Counted from the first letter of the stretch, positions 1 through 6,167 are shown. The stretch is 33,434 nt of DNA from Candidatus Acutalibacter stercorigallinarum (GCA_019112625.1 DXIW01000048.1:1-33434), one strand, 5' to 3'. The notes: generated by a model not told the origin, from the sequence alone. Translations and numbers: made by a program.

Positions 1-329
1 GCCCTGGGCTTTCCCAGCTGCCGCAGCCGTTCCGCCGAGGTGCCGCCCATACACTGGTACAGAGGGTCTTTGTCCCCGTCCCGCTTTTTGGCCTGCACCG
101 CCTGGCGCAGCTCCCCGGACTCCGCCTTCCGGCAGAGCTCCAGCAGCTCGGCAATATCCAGGTAGATGTGGATGTTGTCGGTCTGCCGCTGGCCGGCGGG
201 GCTGTGCAGGTCGTAGGCCACAAAGGCCAGGTGCGCCTTGTCGATGGAGAACACATCGTTTAAGCTCTCCACAAAACAGCCGCGGGCGTCTTTGCGGATG
301 ATCTGGTTGCGGTTCCGGTCCTTGCTCAT
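1..329 (-). CDS. Hypothetical protein, C-terminus beyond the window edge
   Basis: The reading frame opens at an ATG at 329 and stays open for about 109 codons to the window edge, so the C-terminus is missing. The start is MSKDRNRNQIIRKDARGCF and the visible part is polar, with no signal peptide or membrane segment. Its ATG overlaps the stop of the YkgJ-type gene by 4 bases (ATGA), which implies translational coupling in a three-gene operon. I do not recognise a domain. The style (Arg/Lys-rich start, short acidic helices) and the neighbours resemble small cargo genes of Firmicutes integrative elements, but that is an impression from memory. Function unknown. Confidence 0.7.
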   Translation of the reverse strand, partial: MSKDRNRNQIIRKDARGCFVESLNDVFSIDKAHLAFVAYDLHSPAGQRQTDNIHIYLDIAELLELCRKAESGELRQAVQAKKRDGDKDPLYQCMGGTSAERLRQLGKPR

Positions 330-1042
330 GGTTCCGCCTCCACCTTCTCCCGAAGCCCGGCAACGAAGTGCCGGACCGCTTCCATGTTCTTCCGGAACTG
401 GGGCAGAAACTCCCCTTGGAGAGAGTAGTCCAGATAGAGCCGCTGGTAGACCATTGGCCTCACCAAGACGGCGGTTGCGATCTCACTGACCTGTTCCAGG
501 TCCCGGAAGCTCTCACAGAGGAACATGGCCCCCTGCTGCCATTCCAGGAAGAACGGGTCGTCCACGGGAATGTGGAAGCTCCCCAGCCACTCCCGCACGG
601 TGTGGGTCTCCGACTGGTCGCCGCATCCGGGCGGGTCAAACAGGTAGTCGATGTCGGACGGCTCTCCGCTGCCGGTTCCCCGGTCCACCCGAAGTGCCCT
701 GCCGATGGGATACATGGCGCACACCGTTGGTTTGGCCTCGTGGATGCGGCACTTGCCCCGCACCAAAAAGGGGCAGTGGTGATCCTCCCCCTCCGGCAGC
801 AGGCGCACCAAAGGCATCCGGGAATCCGGGCCGGTGTACACCTCACAGTAGTGGATGACCACGTCCTTGGGCGTCTACCCCAGGTGTTTCGCCATGCGGA
901 ACAGGTCCTGGGGATTGAGGAGAATATCTTCCCGGTGGACGCAGCATTTCCCGCACTGGACACAGTGGAATGGAAAGGGCTCGTCCGGCCCTATTTTGAA
1001 GCTGTCGTAATGGTCTACGATATATTTTAATCTTGGGTCCAT
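326..1042 (-). pseudogene. YkgJ-family cysteine-cluster protein gene interrupted by an in-frame TAG
   Basis: The frame from ATG 1042 encodes a typical YkgJ/zinc- or iron-chelating cysteine-cluster protein: CVQCGKCC at residues 27-34, then after the break HYCEVY, CPF...KCRIHEAKPTVCAMYP and PPGCGD. This family (UPF0153) carries about eight conserved cysteines thought to hold a metal; its biochemical role is poorly known. Codon 56 is TAG (complement 875-877), in the sequence ...AKHLG-stop-TPKDVV..., inside the usual HLG-x-TP motif, where families normally have a hydrophobic residue. One base change such as TTG to TAG explains it. The remaining frame is intact to its stop at 326-328, so decay is recent or the TAG is read through. 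The ribosome site GGGAGGG sits just before ATG 1042, which overlaps the end of the upstream gene by 16 bases. A sequencing error is possible. Confidence 0.8.
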
Positions 1043-1500
1043 CCTGGTCCCTCCCTTGAGGATTCTGCCCGGTAGGGCTGGTAGTAGGCGGTATCCGCCT
1101 CATCACTGCGATAGGCGCCGATGCAGACCTGTCCATCCCGCTCTGGGTTGTACTCGGCGAAACAGATCAGCTCCACAGGGCCGCCTTGCTTTTGCAGATA
1201 CAGGCTGATGCCGGGATAGTCTTCCTGGGTAAAGGCTACCGCCGTTAAGCGGCTGCCGTCGTCGCTGAACAGGCTGAGATAACTGCCCTCCCGCACCCAA
1301 GGGGCGATGGCGGCCAGCATCTCCCGCATTTCGGAGAGGATACACCCCTCCACTTTCACGTCCACGATGTTGCCCTCCCTGTCCATGGGGAAGCAGAACA
1401 GGGCGTCCGGAAGAAACCGCAGGCCGGCGGCCAAGACTTTCCCCGTGTGTTCCGTGGGAACAAAGAAGTCGCTGTTTGTCTTTTTGATGTACGAGCTCAT
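1027..1500 (-). CDS. Hypothetical protein, 157 aa
   Basis: Start is ATG 1500 with AAGGGG seven bases upstream. The product is a soluble, mildly acidic alpha/beta-looking protein without signal peptide or membrane segment. It begins MSSYIKKTNSDFFVPTEHTG and has a central stretch reading FPMDREGNIVDVKVEG and a later SLFSDDGSRLTAVAF. I do not recognise a family. It is the first gene of a three-gene operon (157-aa protein, YkgJ-type gene, edge gene) with overlapping ends, expressed from the promoter at 1804-1832 through a hairpin-rich leader of about 300 nt. That leader layout suggests conditional expression. The accessory-looking neighbourhood suggests a mobile-element cargo gene, but nothing in the protein gives a role. 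Confidence 0.75.
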   Translation of the reverse strand: MSSYIKKTNSDFFVPTEHTGKVLAAGLRFLPDALFCFPMDREGNIVDVKVEGCILSEMREMLAAIAPWVREGSYLSLFSDDGSRLTAVAFTQEDYPGISLYLQKQGGPVELICFAEYNPERDGQVCIGAYRSDEADTAYYQPYRAESSREGPGWTQD

Positions 1501-1543
1501 GTTGCAGCCCCTTTCTGATAGGATTATAAAAACGGGGCAGCCA

Positions 1544-1576
1544 ACGGCTCCCCGGAAAGAAAGTTGGGGGAGCCGT
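1544..1576 (-). terminator. Leader hairpin, 10-bp perfect stem
   Basis: ACGGCTCCCC at 1544-1553 pairs perfectly with GGGGAGCCGT at 1567-1576 around a 13-nt loop. On the minus strand it is the last hairpin before the 157-aa gene and is followed by GC-rich sequence and then a short T run (1530-1534). It may be an anti-terminator, RNA stabiliser or third termination point. Confidence 0.5.
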
Positions 1577-1590
1577 AAAGCTCCAATCTA

Positions 1591-1628
1591 TATAAAAAAA
1601 GCGCCCAGAGATAATCTCTGAACGCTTT
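1591..1628 (-). terminator. Leader terminator 2 (tandem attenuator candidate)
   Basis: AAAGCG (1598-1603) pairs with CGCTTT (1623-1628) and CAGAGA (1606-1611) with TCTCTG (1615-1620), separated by a symmetric 2x2 internal loop and a TAA tip. Read on the minus strand, the stem is followed by a run of seven T, so it looks like an intrinsic terminator lying between the promoter at 1804-1832 and the first gene. Confidence 0.6.
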
Positions 1629-1645
1629 ATGGCAAAGCCAAGAAT

Positions 1646-1670
1646 GGGAGAAGGCGTCGCCTCTCCCCTT
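1646..1670 (+). terminator. Hairpin with plus-strand T tract
   Basis: GGGAGA (1646-1651) pairs with TCTCCC (1662-1667), and GGC (1653-1655) with GCC (1659-1661), with one bulged A. On the plus strand it is followed by CTTTT. No plus-strand gene lies upstream, so it may only be a structural element of the minus-strand leader. Confidence 0.35.
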
Positions 1671-1679
1671 TTACTTTTG

Positions 1680-1697
1680 TGCCTCTCTTTCGAGGCA
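1680..1697 (-). other. Small leader hairpin
   Basis: TGCCTC at 1680-1685 pairs with GAGGCA at 1692-1697 around a 6-nt loop. It lies between the two terminator-like hairpins of the leader and could compete with their folding. Confidence 0.4.
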
Positions 1698-1702
1698 GAA
1701 GA

Positions 1703-1740
1703 CGCAAAAAGCGCCAGAAAGCAAAACTCTCTGACGCTTT
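1703..1740 (-). terminator. Leader terminator 1 (tandem attenuator candidate)
   Basis: AAAGCG (1708-1713) pairs with CGCTTT (1735-1740); inside it CAGA/TCTG and AG/CT extend the stem with single mismatches around a 5-nt loop. On the minus strand it is followed by TTTTT. It shares the outer arms and the CAGA/TCTG core with the hairpin at 1598-1628, so the two look like diverged copies. Confidence 0.6.
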
Positions 1741-1803
1741 GTAACCGGAAACTGTCATTGCCTGGCGCTGTTTGCACTTGCAATGGAGAAACTATCTGAG
1801 ATA

Positions 1804-1832
1804 ACTATACCATGCCGGCGGGGAGATTGCAA
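1804..1832 (-). promoter_or_regulatory. Sigma-A promoter for the 157-aa gene operon
   Basis: On the minus strand, -35 TTGCAA (1827-1832) and -10 TATAGT (1804-1809) are separated by 17 bp. Transcription would begin near 1797, giving a leader of about 300 nt before ATG 1500. The promoter begins 21 bp after the end of the YolD-like gene. Confidence 0.65.
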
Positions 1833-1852
1833 GGGGTTCCTCTCTGCAAACC

Positions 1853-2266
1853 TTATTCTTCCGTTTCCAACAGAAAGATGTCCCCAAGGGGCACCCTCTC
1901 CCCCGCTTCCAGCAGCAGCACCCGCTCCACCAGGTCCAGGCGCTTTAAGCGGCCGGTGAGGGTGGCGTACTCTCCCCCCTCCTTCCGCTCATCGGGGAGA
2001 AAGTAGGTGACGGTGATCTCCGGGTGTTCCCCCTCGTGCTCCGCAAGCCAGGTGAGCTGCTCCTCCAGACGGCGGATGTCGCTGTCCGTAAGGCCCCGCC
2101 GGCTGCCGGTGAGCCGTCCCGTCTCCTGGATGACCGCCCCAAAGCCCGTCAGGGCGGCGAAGGGGGAAAACTGGGCCGCCCGCTCCTCCATGGACATGCG
2201 GGGGTGCTTTTTCGAGGTGGGATGGGGTAGGTTTACAATATCGTCGTAGGGGAAATTCGTATCCAT
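1853..2266 (-). CDS. YolD-like family protein
   Basis: The start chosen is ATG 2266, with AGGAGG at 2271-2276 only four bases away; an upstream in-frame start at 2293 lacks a ribosome site. The 137-residue product has the YolD-like layout: an N-terminal segment with MSMEERAAQFSPFAALTGF (the characteristic R-A-x-F-x-P/S-F-x-A-L pattern), a helical middle, and a C-terminal half reading ITVTYFLPDERKEGGEYATLTGRLKRLD that resembles the small beta-barrel portion. YolD-like proteins are often encoded beside Y-family DNA polymerases (UvrX/ImpB type) and on phages or conjugative elements; a role in damage tolerance is suspected but not proven. No polymerase gene is visible here, so this copy is solitary. 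It supports reading the first 4 kb as accessory DNA. Confidence 0.8.
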   Translation of the reverse strand: MDTNFPYDDIVNLPHPTSKKHPRMSMEERAAQFSPFAALTGFGAVIQETGRLTGSRRGLTDSDIRRLEEQLTWLAEHEGEHPEITVTYFLPDERKEGGEYATLTGRLKRLDLVERVLLLEAGERVPLGDIFLLETEE

Positions 2267-2350
2267 AGCGCCTCCTATGCTGCTCCGCGTCACGCCTTAT
2301 GCCCTCCGATGGTCTCGTTGCGCTCCCGGCCGGTTCGAAAGATGTGCTGT

Positions 2351-2788
2351 TCAGCCAGCCTCGTCCACAATCCCTACGCTGAAGGCTTCCGGATATTGTC
2401 CCATGACTTGTTCCAGAAATACCCTTTCTTTTTCAGCCGTGACCACTATTGCCATCTCCGTCCCATAATGCTCACTCCAGAGATTGTATAAATCATTCTC
2501 CACATGGATTGTAAAATACTTTGTCATCTTGTTGTATATGGTCTTGTCAGTGGGTTCTTCTGTCAGCCATTCTTTAAGCAAGCCGTCTGTGACAATCCCT
2601 TTGATGGACACCTCGTATGAATCCTCAGCGGAAACGCCATACCAAGAAGCGTTTTCTATCTCACTGATTTCTTCTCTCCAACAGCGAATTTCAAAGGAAT
2701 CTCCTGCTCTGGCGAAGTGCCTCATGATTTTCTTCCACCATTGTGTAGAAACGCCATGGTCGATCATTTGGATGTCAAACCGAATCAA
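2351..2788 (-). CDS. Hypothetical protein, about 145 aa, AT-richer than neighbours
   Basis: An ATG at 2809 opens the frame but has no ribosome site. TTG 2788 has GGGGAG at an ideal distance (site at 2796-2803), so I prefer TTG and the start MIRFDIQMIDHGVSTQWW. The product is soluble and acidic with several Trp residues (QWWKKIMRHF, EIRCWREEI, LYNLWSEHYG) and ends AFSVGIVDEAG. No domain is recognised. Base composition is clearly lower in GC than the flanking genes, a sign of separate origin. It lies about 96 bp downstream of the DUF2812 gene on the same strand and could be co-transcribed with padR. Confidence 0.65.
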   Translation of the reverse strand: MIRFDIQMIDHGVSTQWWKKIMRHFARAGDSFEIRCWREEISEIENASWYGVSAEDSYEVSIKGIVTDGLLKEWLTEEPTDKTIYNKMTKYFTIHVENDLYNLWSEHYGTEMAIVVTAEKERVFLEQVMGQYPEAFSVGIVDEAG

Positions 2789-2884
2789 ATTTTCACTCCC
2801 CTCGGCCATGCGGGAAATGCAGTTGCTCAGGTTGGTAGCCGTGGGGTTCAGCCGCCTCTCCCGCCGCTTGATTTTCGGAAAGCG

Positions 2885-3430
2885 CTACCGCCTTTGCCGC
2901 AGCTTCCAGTATTGGCAGGCGAATTTTACCAGCGCCACGGTGTAAAGGGCCAGCAGGCACAAAAACAGCGCCAGCAAAACCACGGTGTCCTCATGGGGGG
3001 AGATAAGGCCCTGAATCACGTAGGGGCACACAAGCAATAGCAGGATCACCAGCGCCGGCACCATCCGGCCCCAGAACACCCGCCGTACCAGCGCCAGGCG
3101 TGACTGGTCGTCGCAGAAGATCTCCTCGTCCCGGCCGCCCATCTGGGCCACCGCCTTGCGGAAGTAGCTGTACCCGGCGTAGTCCTGCAGATATTCCCAG
3201 CCGCAGTCTGCAAACAGCTGGACATACTCCTCCTTGTTGGCCAATCCTTCGGGGTTGTAGTCCAATTGGTACACCACGTCCTCCGGCTGGCAGCGGACAA
3301 AGTGGTAGCAATTGAAAAACGTGACCCGGTCCAGCTTCCATCCACGCTGGTGCTGGCGGCGCAGGTAGTCCTGTTCCTTTTCCCAATCGGCAATGGTAAA
3401 CAGACGGACGGCTGCCTTTTTTTCTTTCAT
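2885..3430 (-). CDS. DUF2812 domain-containing membrane protein
   Basis: ATG 3430 overlaps the padR stop in ATGA. The first 115 residues match the DUF2812 pattern: a short basic start, then EKEQDYLRRQHQRGWKLDRV, FVRCQPEDVVYQLDY, and CGWEYLQDYAGYSYFRK. Two hydrophobic segments follow (about residues 123-143 and 149-170), then a short basic cytoplasmic tail. DUF2812 proteins are typically encoded directly after a PadR-type regulator in Firmicutes, as here, and are thought to be membrane-associated partners or effectors of that regulator; the molecular role is unknown. It probably sits in the inner membrane with its N-terminal domain in the cytoplasm. Length (181 aa) is normal for the family. 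Confidence 0.85.
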   Translation of the reverse strand: MKEKKAAVRLFTIADWEKEQDYLRRQHQRGWKLDRVTFFNCYHFVRCQPEDVVYQLDYNPEGLANKEEYVQLFADCGWEYLQDYAGYSYFRKAVAQMGGRDEEIFCDDQSRLALVRRVFWGRMVPALVILLLLVCPYVIQGLISPHEDTVVLLALFLCLLALYTVALVKFACQYWKLRQRR

Positions 3431-3747
3431 TGCTTCTTCGCCTCCTCCATATTGCGGTAAAGCCTGGCGATTCGTTTCATTTCCAGCCCGAGCACCTCTT
3501 GGCCCAAGGGCGTAATTTGGTAGAGCTTCCGTTTTTCCTCCTCCCGCATAAAGCGGATGAGCCCGTCCTTTTCCATCTTTGACAGGGTGCCGTACAGCGT
3601 ACCCGGGCTGAGGAGAATCTCCCCGCCGGTCATGTCCTTTACCCGCTGGACGATGCTGTACCCATGGGCTTCCTCCCGCAGGCACAGCAAAATGTAAAAC
3701 CCCGTCTCCGTCATGGGGACGTAGACCTTCCGGATGTGGGCGTCCAT
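3427..3747 (-). CDS. PadR-family transcriptional regulator
   Basis: ATG 3747 (MDAHIRKVYVPMTETGFYIL) is chosen over the upstream in-frame start at 3810, which falls within the promoter. The 106-residue protein has the PadR winged helix: MTETGFYILLCL, then HGYSIVQRV, then the recognition-helix region LSPGTLYGTLSKMEKDGLI, and the wing RKLYQITPLGQEVL. It is the short (PadR-s1 like) form with little C-terminal dimerisation domain. Such proteins are dimeric repressors, usually autoregulated. It is the first gene of an operon with the DUF2812 protein (4-bp overlap). Two copies of a 15-bp imperfect inverted repeat in its own promoter are probable binding sites. Confidence 0.9.
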   Translation of the reverse strand: MDAHIRKVYVPMTETGFYILLCLREEAHGYSIVQRVKDMTGGEILLSPGTLYGTLSKMEKDGLIRFMREEEKRKLYQITPLGQEVLGLEMKRIARLYRNMEEAKKQ

Positions 3748-3773
3748 GGCTTTTCCTCTCTTCTCAAAGTATA

Positions 3774-3788
3774 TATCGCAGTACGATA
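3774..3788. promoter_or_regulatory. Probable PadR operator, proximal copy
   Basis: TATCGCAGTACGATA has the inverted arms TATCG/CGATA with a 5-bp spacer. It lies just downstream of the padR transcription start, where bound repressor would block elongation. A second, inverted copy is at 3803-3817. Confidence 0.6.
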
Positions 3789-3800
3789 GATTACACCACG

Positions 3801-3829
3801 AGTATAGCACTGCGATACCCCCTTGTCAA
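3801..3829 (-). promoter_or_regulatory. padR promoter with embedded operator copy
   Basis: On the minus strand, -35 TTGACA (3824-3829) and -10 TATACT (3801-3806) with a 17-bp spacer, a near-consensus sigma-A promoter. The second operator copy (3803-3817, TATCGCAGTGCTATA on the minus strand) covers the -10 and most of the spacer, so PadR binding would exclude RNA polymerase. Confidence 0.8.
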
Positions 3830-3914
3830 GGGAATTTCCAAAAAAACTTGCCGCTCCCCCATAGCTACGGAATCCATATTCCCCGCGACGGGAACGGGTA
3901 CCGCTGTTTATTTC

Positions 3915-4037
3915 TTGCACCAATCTCCGTGACGTGGTAAAATGCCGCTACGGGTGGTGATTTGCTGCCACCCACCTGATTTGTTGCTCAACATTCAGAC
4001 GGCAAAGGCCCTCCTAAGGTGGGAGGGCCTTTGTTGT
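3915..4037 (+). ncRNA. Candidate small RNA with intrinsic terminator
   Basis: The stretch 3830-4184 has no convincing gene. On the plus strand there is a plausible promoter: TTGCAC (3915-3920), 17-bp spacer, extended -10 TGG-TAAAAT (3938-3943). A transcript from about 3950 would contain hairpin GGGTGG (3952-3957)/CCACCC (3968-3973), then a terminator-like stem AAAGGCCCTCC (4004-4014)/GGAGGGCCTTT (4022-4032) followed by TGTTGT. The 3' hairpin holds CCTCCT at the edge of its loop, which matches anti-Shine-Dalgarno sequence. The RNA would be about 85-90 nt. The poor T tract and weak -35 keep this speculative. Confidence 0.35.
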
Positions 4038-4060
4038 ATCCTATTACGCTGAGCCTGAAG

Positions 4061-4097
4061 GACGCCCCAGCATCCGCTGGGGCGTCTCTTCTTTTCC
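4061..4097 (+). terminator. Strong hairpin terminator
   Basis: GACGCCCCAGC (4061-4071) pairs perfectly with GCTGGGGCGTC (4076-4086) around ATCC, followed on the plus strand by TCTTCTTTT. It is also placed to end minus-strand transcription of the GntR gene, although its minus-strand T tract is weak. Confidence 0.6.
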
Positions 4098-4184
4098 TAT
4101 CGCTATTCTGTCAGCAGCTTCTGGTCGAACCGCATAAGGATGTTCGTTGCCTGTTCCATGGCCAAATTCCTGCCGCTATGAGGA

Positions 4185-4898
4185 TTACACCATCAGCTTA
4201 AACTTATCCCCGATGCACAGCTGCTGGCACAGGTAGCGGTTTTCGCCGCTGTCGTCCCACACGGTGCTGCGGATGGACAGCAGGGGGTAGCCCTTGGCCA
4301 CGTCCAGGTACCGGGCCTCCTGGTAGCTGGCGAAGACGATCTCCAAAGTCTTCAGGGAGTGGGTGAACACCACCCCGGTCTGCTCCTTGACGATCTGGTA
4401 CAGGGAGGCGTTGTTCAGGTCCTGGTGGAACAGGAAAAAGAACTTCTCCGGGAAGCGGGTGGTCTCCAGCAGCACAGGGACCCCGTCCGCCAGGCGGAGG
4501 CGCTCCACCACCAGCATCTGCTCCCCCTTTTTCAGGCCCAGTTCCTGGGCGGCCTCCTCGTCCGGGGGCTCCAGGGCGATCTTCACCGTTCTGGCCCCGG
4601 GGGCCCGGCCCATGCGCCGGCACATCTCCGTAAAGGAGAGAACGCTGGTCAGGTCCCGCTGGAATTTCTTGTCCGCCACAAAGGTGCCCTTCCCCGGTCG
4701 GCGGACTACCTCCCCACGCTGAGACAGCTCCTCCAGGGCCTTGCGCACGGTGACCCGGCTGACCCCGTACCGGCCGCACAGCTGGTGCTCGGTGGGCAGC
4801 TGGCTGCCGGGAGGGTACTCCCCGGCGCGGAGGGCATTGCGCAGCTCCTCTGCCAGCTGCTGGAACAGGGGCGTGGCGCTGGTGGTGTCGAGAGCCAT
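4185..4898 (-). CDS. GntR-family (HutC/UTRA) transcriptional repressor of the frl-like operon
   Basis: ATG 4898 is chosen because AGGAG (4906-4910) lies seven bases upstream; ATG 4904 is too close to it. The 237-residue protein starts with a GntR winged helix (TPLFQQLAEELRNAL, GSQLPTEHQLCGRYGVSRV, TVRKALEELSQRGEVVRR, GKGTFVA), followed by a UTRA effector domain (from about residue 80: LTSVLSFTEMCRRMG, LKKGEQMLVVERLRLADG, VPVLLETTRFP, YPLLSIRSTVWDD). UTRA domains bind small ligands, often sugar phosphates. It is divergent from the frlB-frlD-HAD operon and the only likely operator lies in that promoter, so I infer it is the local repressor, relieved by an Amadori compound or its phosphate, analogous to FrlR. 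It has its own promoter at 4969-4997. Confidence 0.9.
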   Translation of the reverse strand: MALDTTSATPLFQQLAEELRNALRAGEYPPGSQLPTEHQLCGRYGVSRVTVRKALEELSQRGEVVRRPGKGTFVADKKFQRDLTSVLSFTEMCRRMGRAPGARTVKIALEPPDEEAAQELGLKKGEQMLVVERLRLADGVPVLLETTRFPEKFFFLFHQDLNNASLYQIVKEQTGVVFTHSLKTLEIVFASYQEARYLDVAKGYPLLSIRSTVWDDSGENRYLCQQLCIGDKFKLMV

Positions 4899-4934
4899 GG
4901 CCATTCTCCTCTCTTGTCTTTTGATGGCGGGCGT

Positions 4935-4950
4935 TTTGTCATAGGACAAA
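4935..4950. promoter_or_regulatory. Inverted repeat in the gntR leader
   Basis: TTTGTC at 4935-4940 and GACAAA at 4945-4950, spaced by ATAG. It lies between the gntR promoter and its start codon and could serve autoregulation. Its sequence is unlike the palindrome in the frlB promoter. Confidence 0.35.
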
Positions 4951-4968
4951 TCGCCCTAGTTGTATGCT

Positions 4969-4997
4969 ATTATACGGGAAAAACCGCCCTTCGTAAA
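4969..4997 (-). promoter_or_regulatory. gntR promoter
   Basis: On the minus strand, -10 TATAAT (4969-4974) with -35 TTTACG (4992-4997) at 17 bp. The -10 is perfect and the -35 is moderate. Confidence 0.6.
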
Positions 4998-5060
4998 GGG
5001 GGGTGAGGAATTTTCCCTCTGAGCACGAAAAAATATTTTGGAGAAACCGCTTGCTCCCCG

Positions 5061-5089
5061 TTGACAAATGTATTACATTGTATTATTAT
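5061..5089 (+). promoter_or_regulatory. frlB operon promoter with operator in the spacer
   Basis: -35 TTGACA (5061-5066), 17-bp spacer and -10 TATTAT (5084-5089). The spacer contains the 13-bp perfect palindrome AATGTATTACATT (5067-5079), with arms AATGT/ACATT, of the kind bound by GntR/HutC dimers. Bound repressor would sit directly between the -35 and -10. Confidence 0.8.
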
Positions 5090-5156
5090 TTTTGCAGACA
5101 GCAGGAAACTTCCTTTCCTGCCGCAATCTAAAAAAATATGAAGGAGCGAGCGTATC

Positions 5157-6167
5157 ATGGCTTACAACTATCGGGACATTCCCCAGATCGTCCGGGAGAT
5201 TCTTGCCGCCAAGGCGGAGGACGGCGGGGTGAAGAACGTCTACTTCGTGGGCTGCGGCGGCTCTCTGGGCGCATTGTACCCCGCCAAGGTCTTTGTGGAG
5301 CGGGAGAGCCTGGGGCTGAAGACCGGGTGGATCAACAGCAACGAGTTTGTCCACAGCACCCCCAAGGACTTCGGGAAGAACTCTGTGTTGTGCGTGGCCT
5401 GCCACGCCGGCAACACCCCGGAGACCGTGGCCGCCGCCAAGCTGGGCAGGGAGTCCGGCGCCGCCGTGGTGCTGCTCACCTACCAGGAGGAGTCGGAGAT
5501 CGCCGCCTTTGCCGACTACCTGGTGCTCTACTCTTTTGACAGCTCCAGCTCCGCCCACACCGGGGACATGGACTACGCCGGGGAGAAGACCCAGTGCGCA
5601 TTGCAGCTGGCGGTGGAATTGGTCAACGGCACCGAGGGCTACGAGCACTACGACGCCTTCTACCAGGGGGTGGAGCGCATCGGGGGCATCATCCGCAAAG
5701 CCCGGGAGCAGGTGGCGGACCGGGCCAAGGCCTTCGCCCAGGAGTACAAAAACGACAGCTTCCTGTACACCATGGGCAGCGGGGCCTCCTGGGCCTCTGC
5801 CTACATGGAGAGCATCTGCATCTTCATGGAGATGCAGTGGATCCACTCCGCCTGCATCCACACCGGGGAGTACTTCCACGGCCCCTTTGAGGTCACCGAC
5901 TGCAACGCGGGCTTTGTGGTGCAGATCGCCGAGGGCTCTGACCGGGAGCTGGACGAGCGCTGCCTGCGGTTCTTAAAGAAGTACGCCAAGCGCTTCGAGG
6001 TGCTGGACGCCAAGGAGCTGGGCCTGTCCACCATCGCTCCCTCTGTGGTGGATTACTTCAACCACTCCCTGTTCAACAACGTCTATCCCATCTATAACGC
6101 CGCCCTGGCGGAGGCAAGGCAGCATCCCCTGAGCACCCGGCGCTACATGTGGAAAGTAGCGTACTGA
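5157..6167 (+). CDS. frlB: FrlB-like SIS-domain deglycase (fructoselysine 6-phosphate type)
   Basis: The 336-residue product is a double SIS-domain sugar isomerase-fold protein. The first SIS domain contains VYFVGCGGSLGALYPAKVF and later CHAGNTPETVAAA; the second has YTMGSGASWASAYMESI and HTGEYFHGPFEV, the GE-x-x-HGP motif in which FrlB/FraB enzymes place catalytic residues. The C-terminus STRRYMWKVAY resembles the RRYY end of E. coli FrlB. The enzyme would split phosphorylated fructoselysine (or a related Amadori compound) into glucose 6-phosphate and the amino acid in the cytoplasm. The adjacent FrlD-like kinase supports this. Substrate could also be fructose-asparagine or glucoselysine derivatives. 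AAGGAG lies 11 bases before ATG 5157. Its stop TGA overlaps the frlD start (TGATG). Confidence 0.85.
   Translation: MAYNYRDIPQIVREILAAKAEDGGVKNVYFVGCGGSLGALYPAKVFVERESLGLKTGWINSNEFVHSTPKDFGKNSVLCVACHAGNTPETVAAAKLGRESGAAVVLLTYQEESEIAAFADYLVLYSFDSSSSAHTGDMDYAGEKTQCALQLAVELVNGTEGYEHYDAFYQGVERIGGIIRKAREQVADRAKAFAQEYKNDSFLYTMGSGASWASAYMESICIFMEMQWIHSACIHTGEYFHGPFEVTDCNAGFVVQIAEGSDRELDERCLRFLKKYAKRFEVLDAKELGLSTIAPSVVDYFNHSLFNNVYPIYNAALAEARQHPLSTRRYMWKVAY

Noticed and set aside
875-877. Pyrrolysine or selenocysteine at the in-frame stop of the YkgJ-type gene
   Set aside because: The codon is TAG, not TGA, and no insertion element or pyl genes are visible; a point mutation is simpler.
1103-1783. 226-codon minus-strand frame open through the hairpin leader and into the 157-aa gene in another frame
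   Set aside because: It starts at a TTG without a ribosome site and its downstream half is out of frame with the better-supported gene.
2325-2350. GGTTCGAAA motif resembling a tRNA T-loop
   Set aside because: The flanks cannot form a T stem, acceptor stem or the rest of a cloverleaf on either strand.
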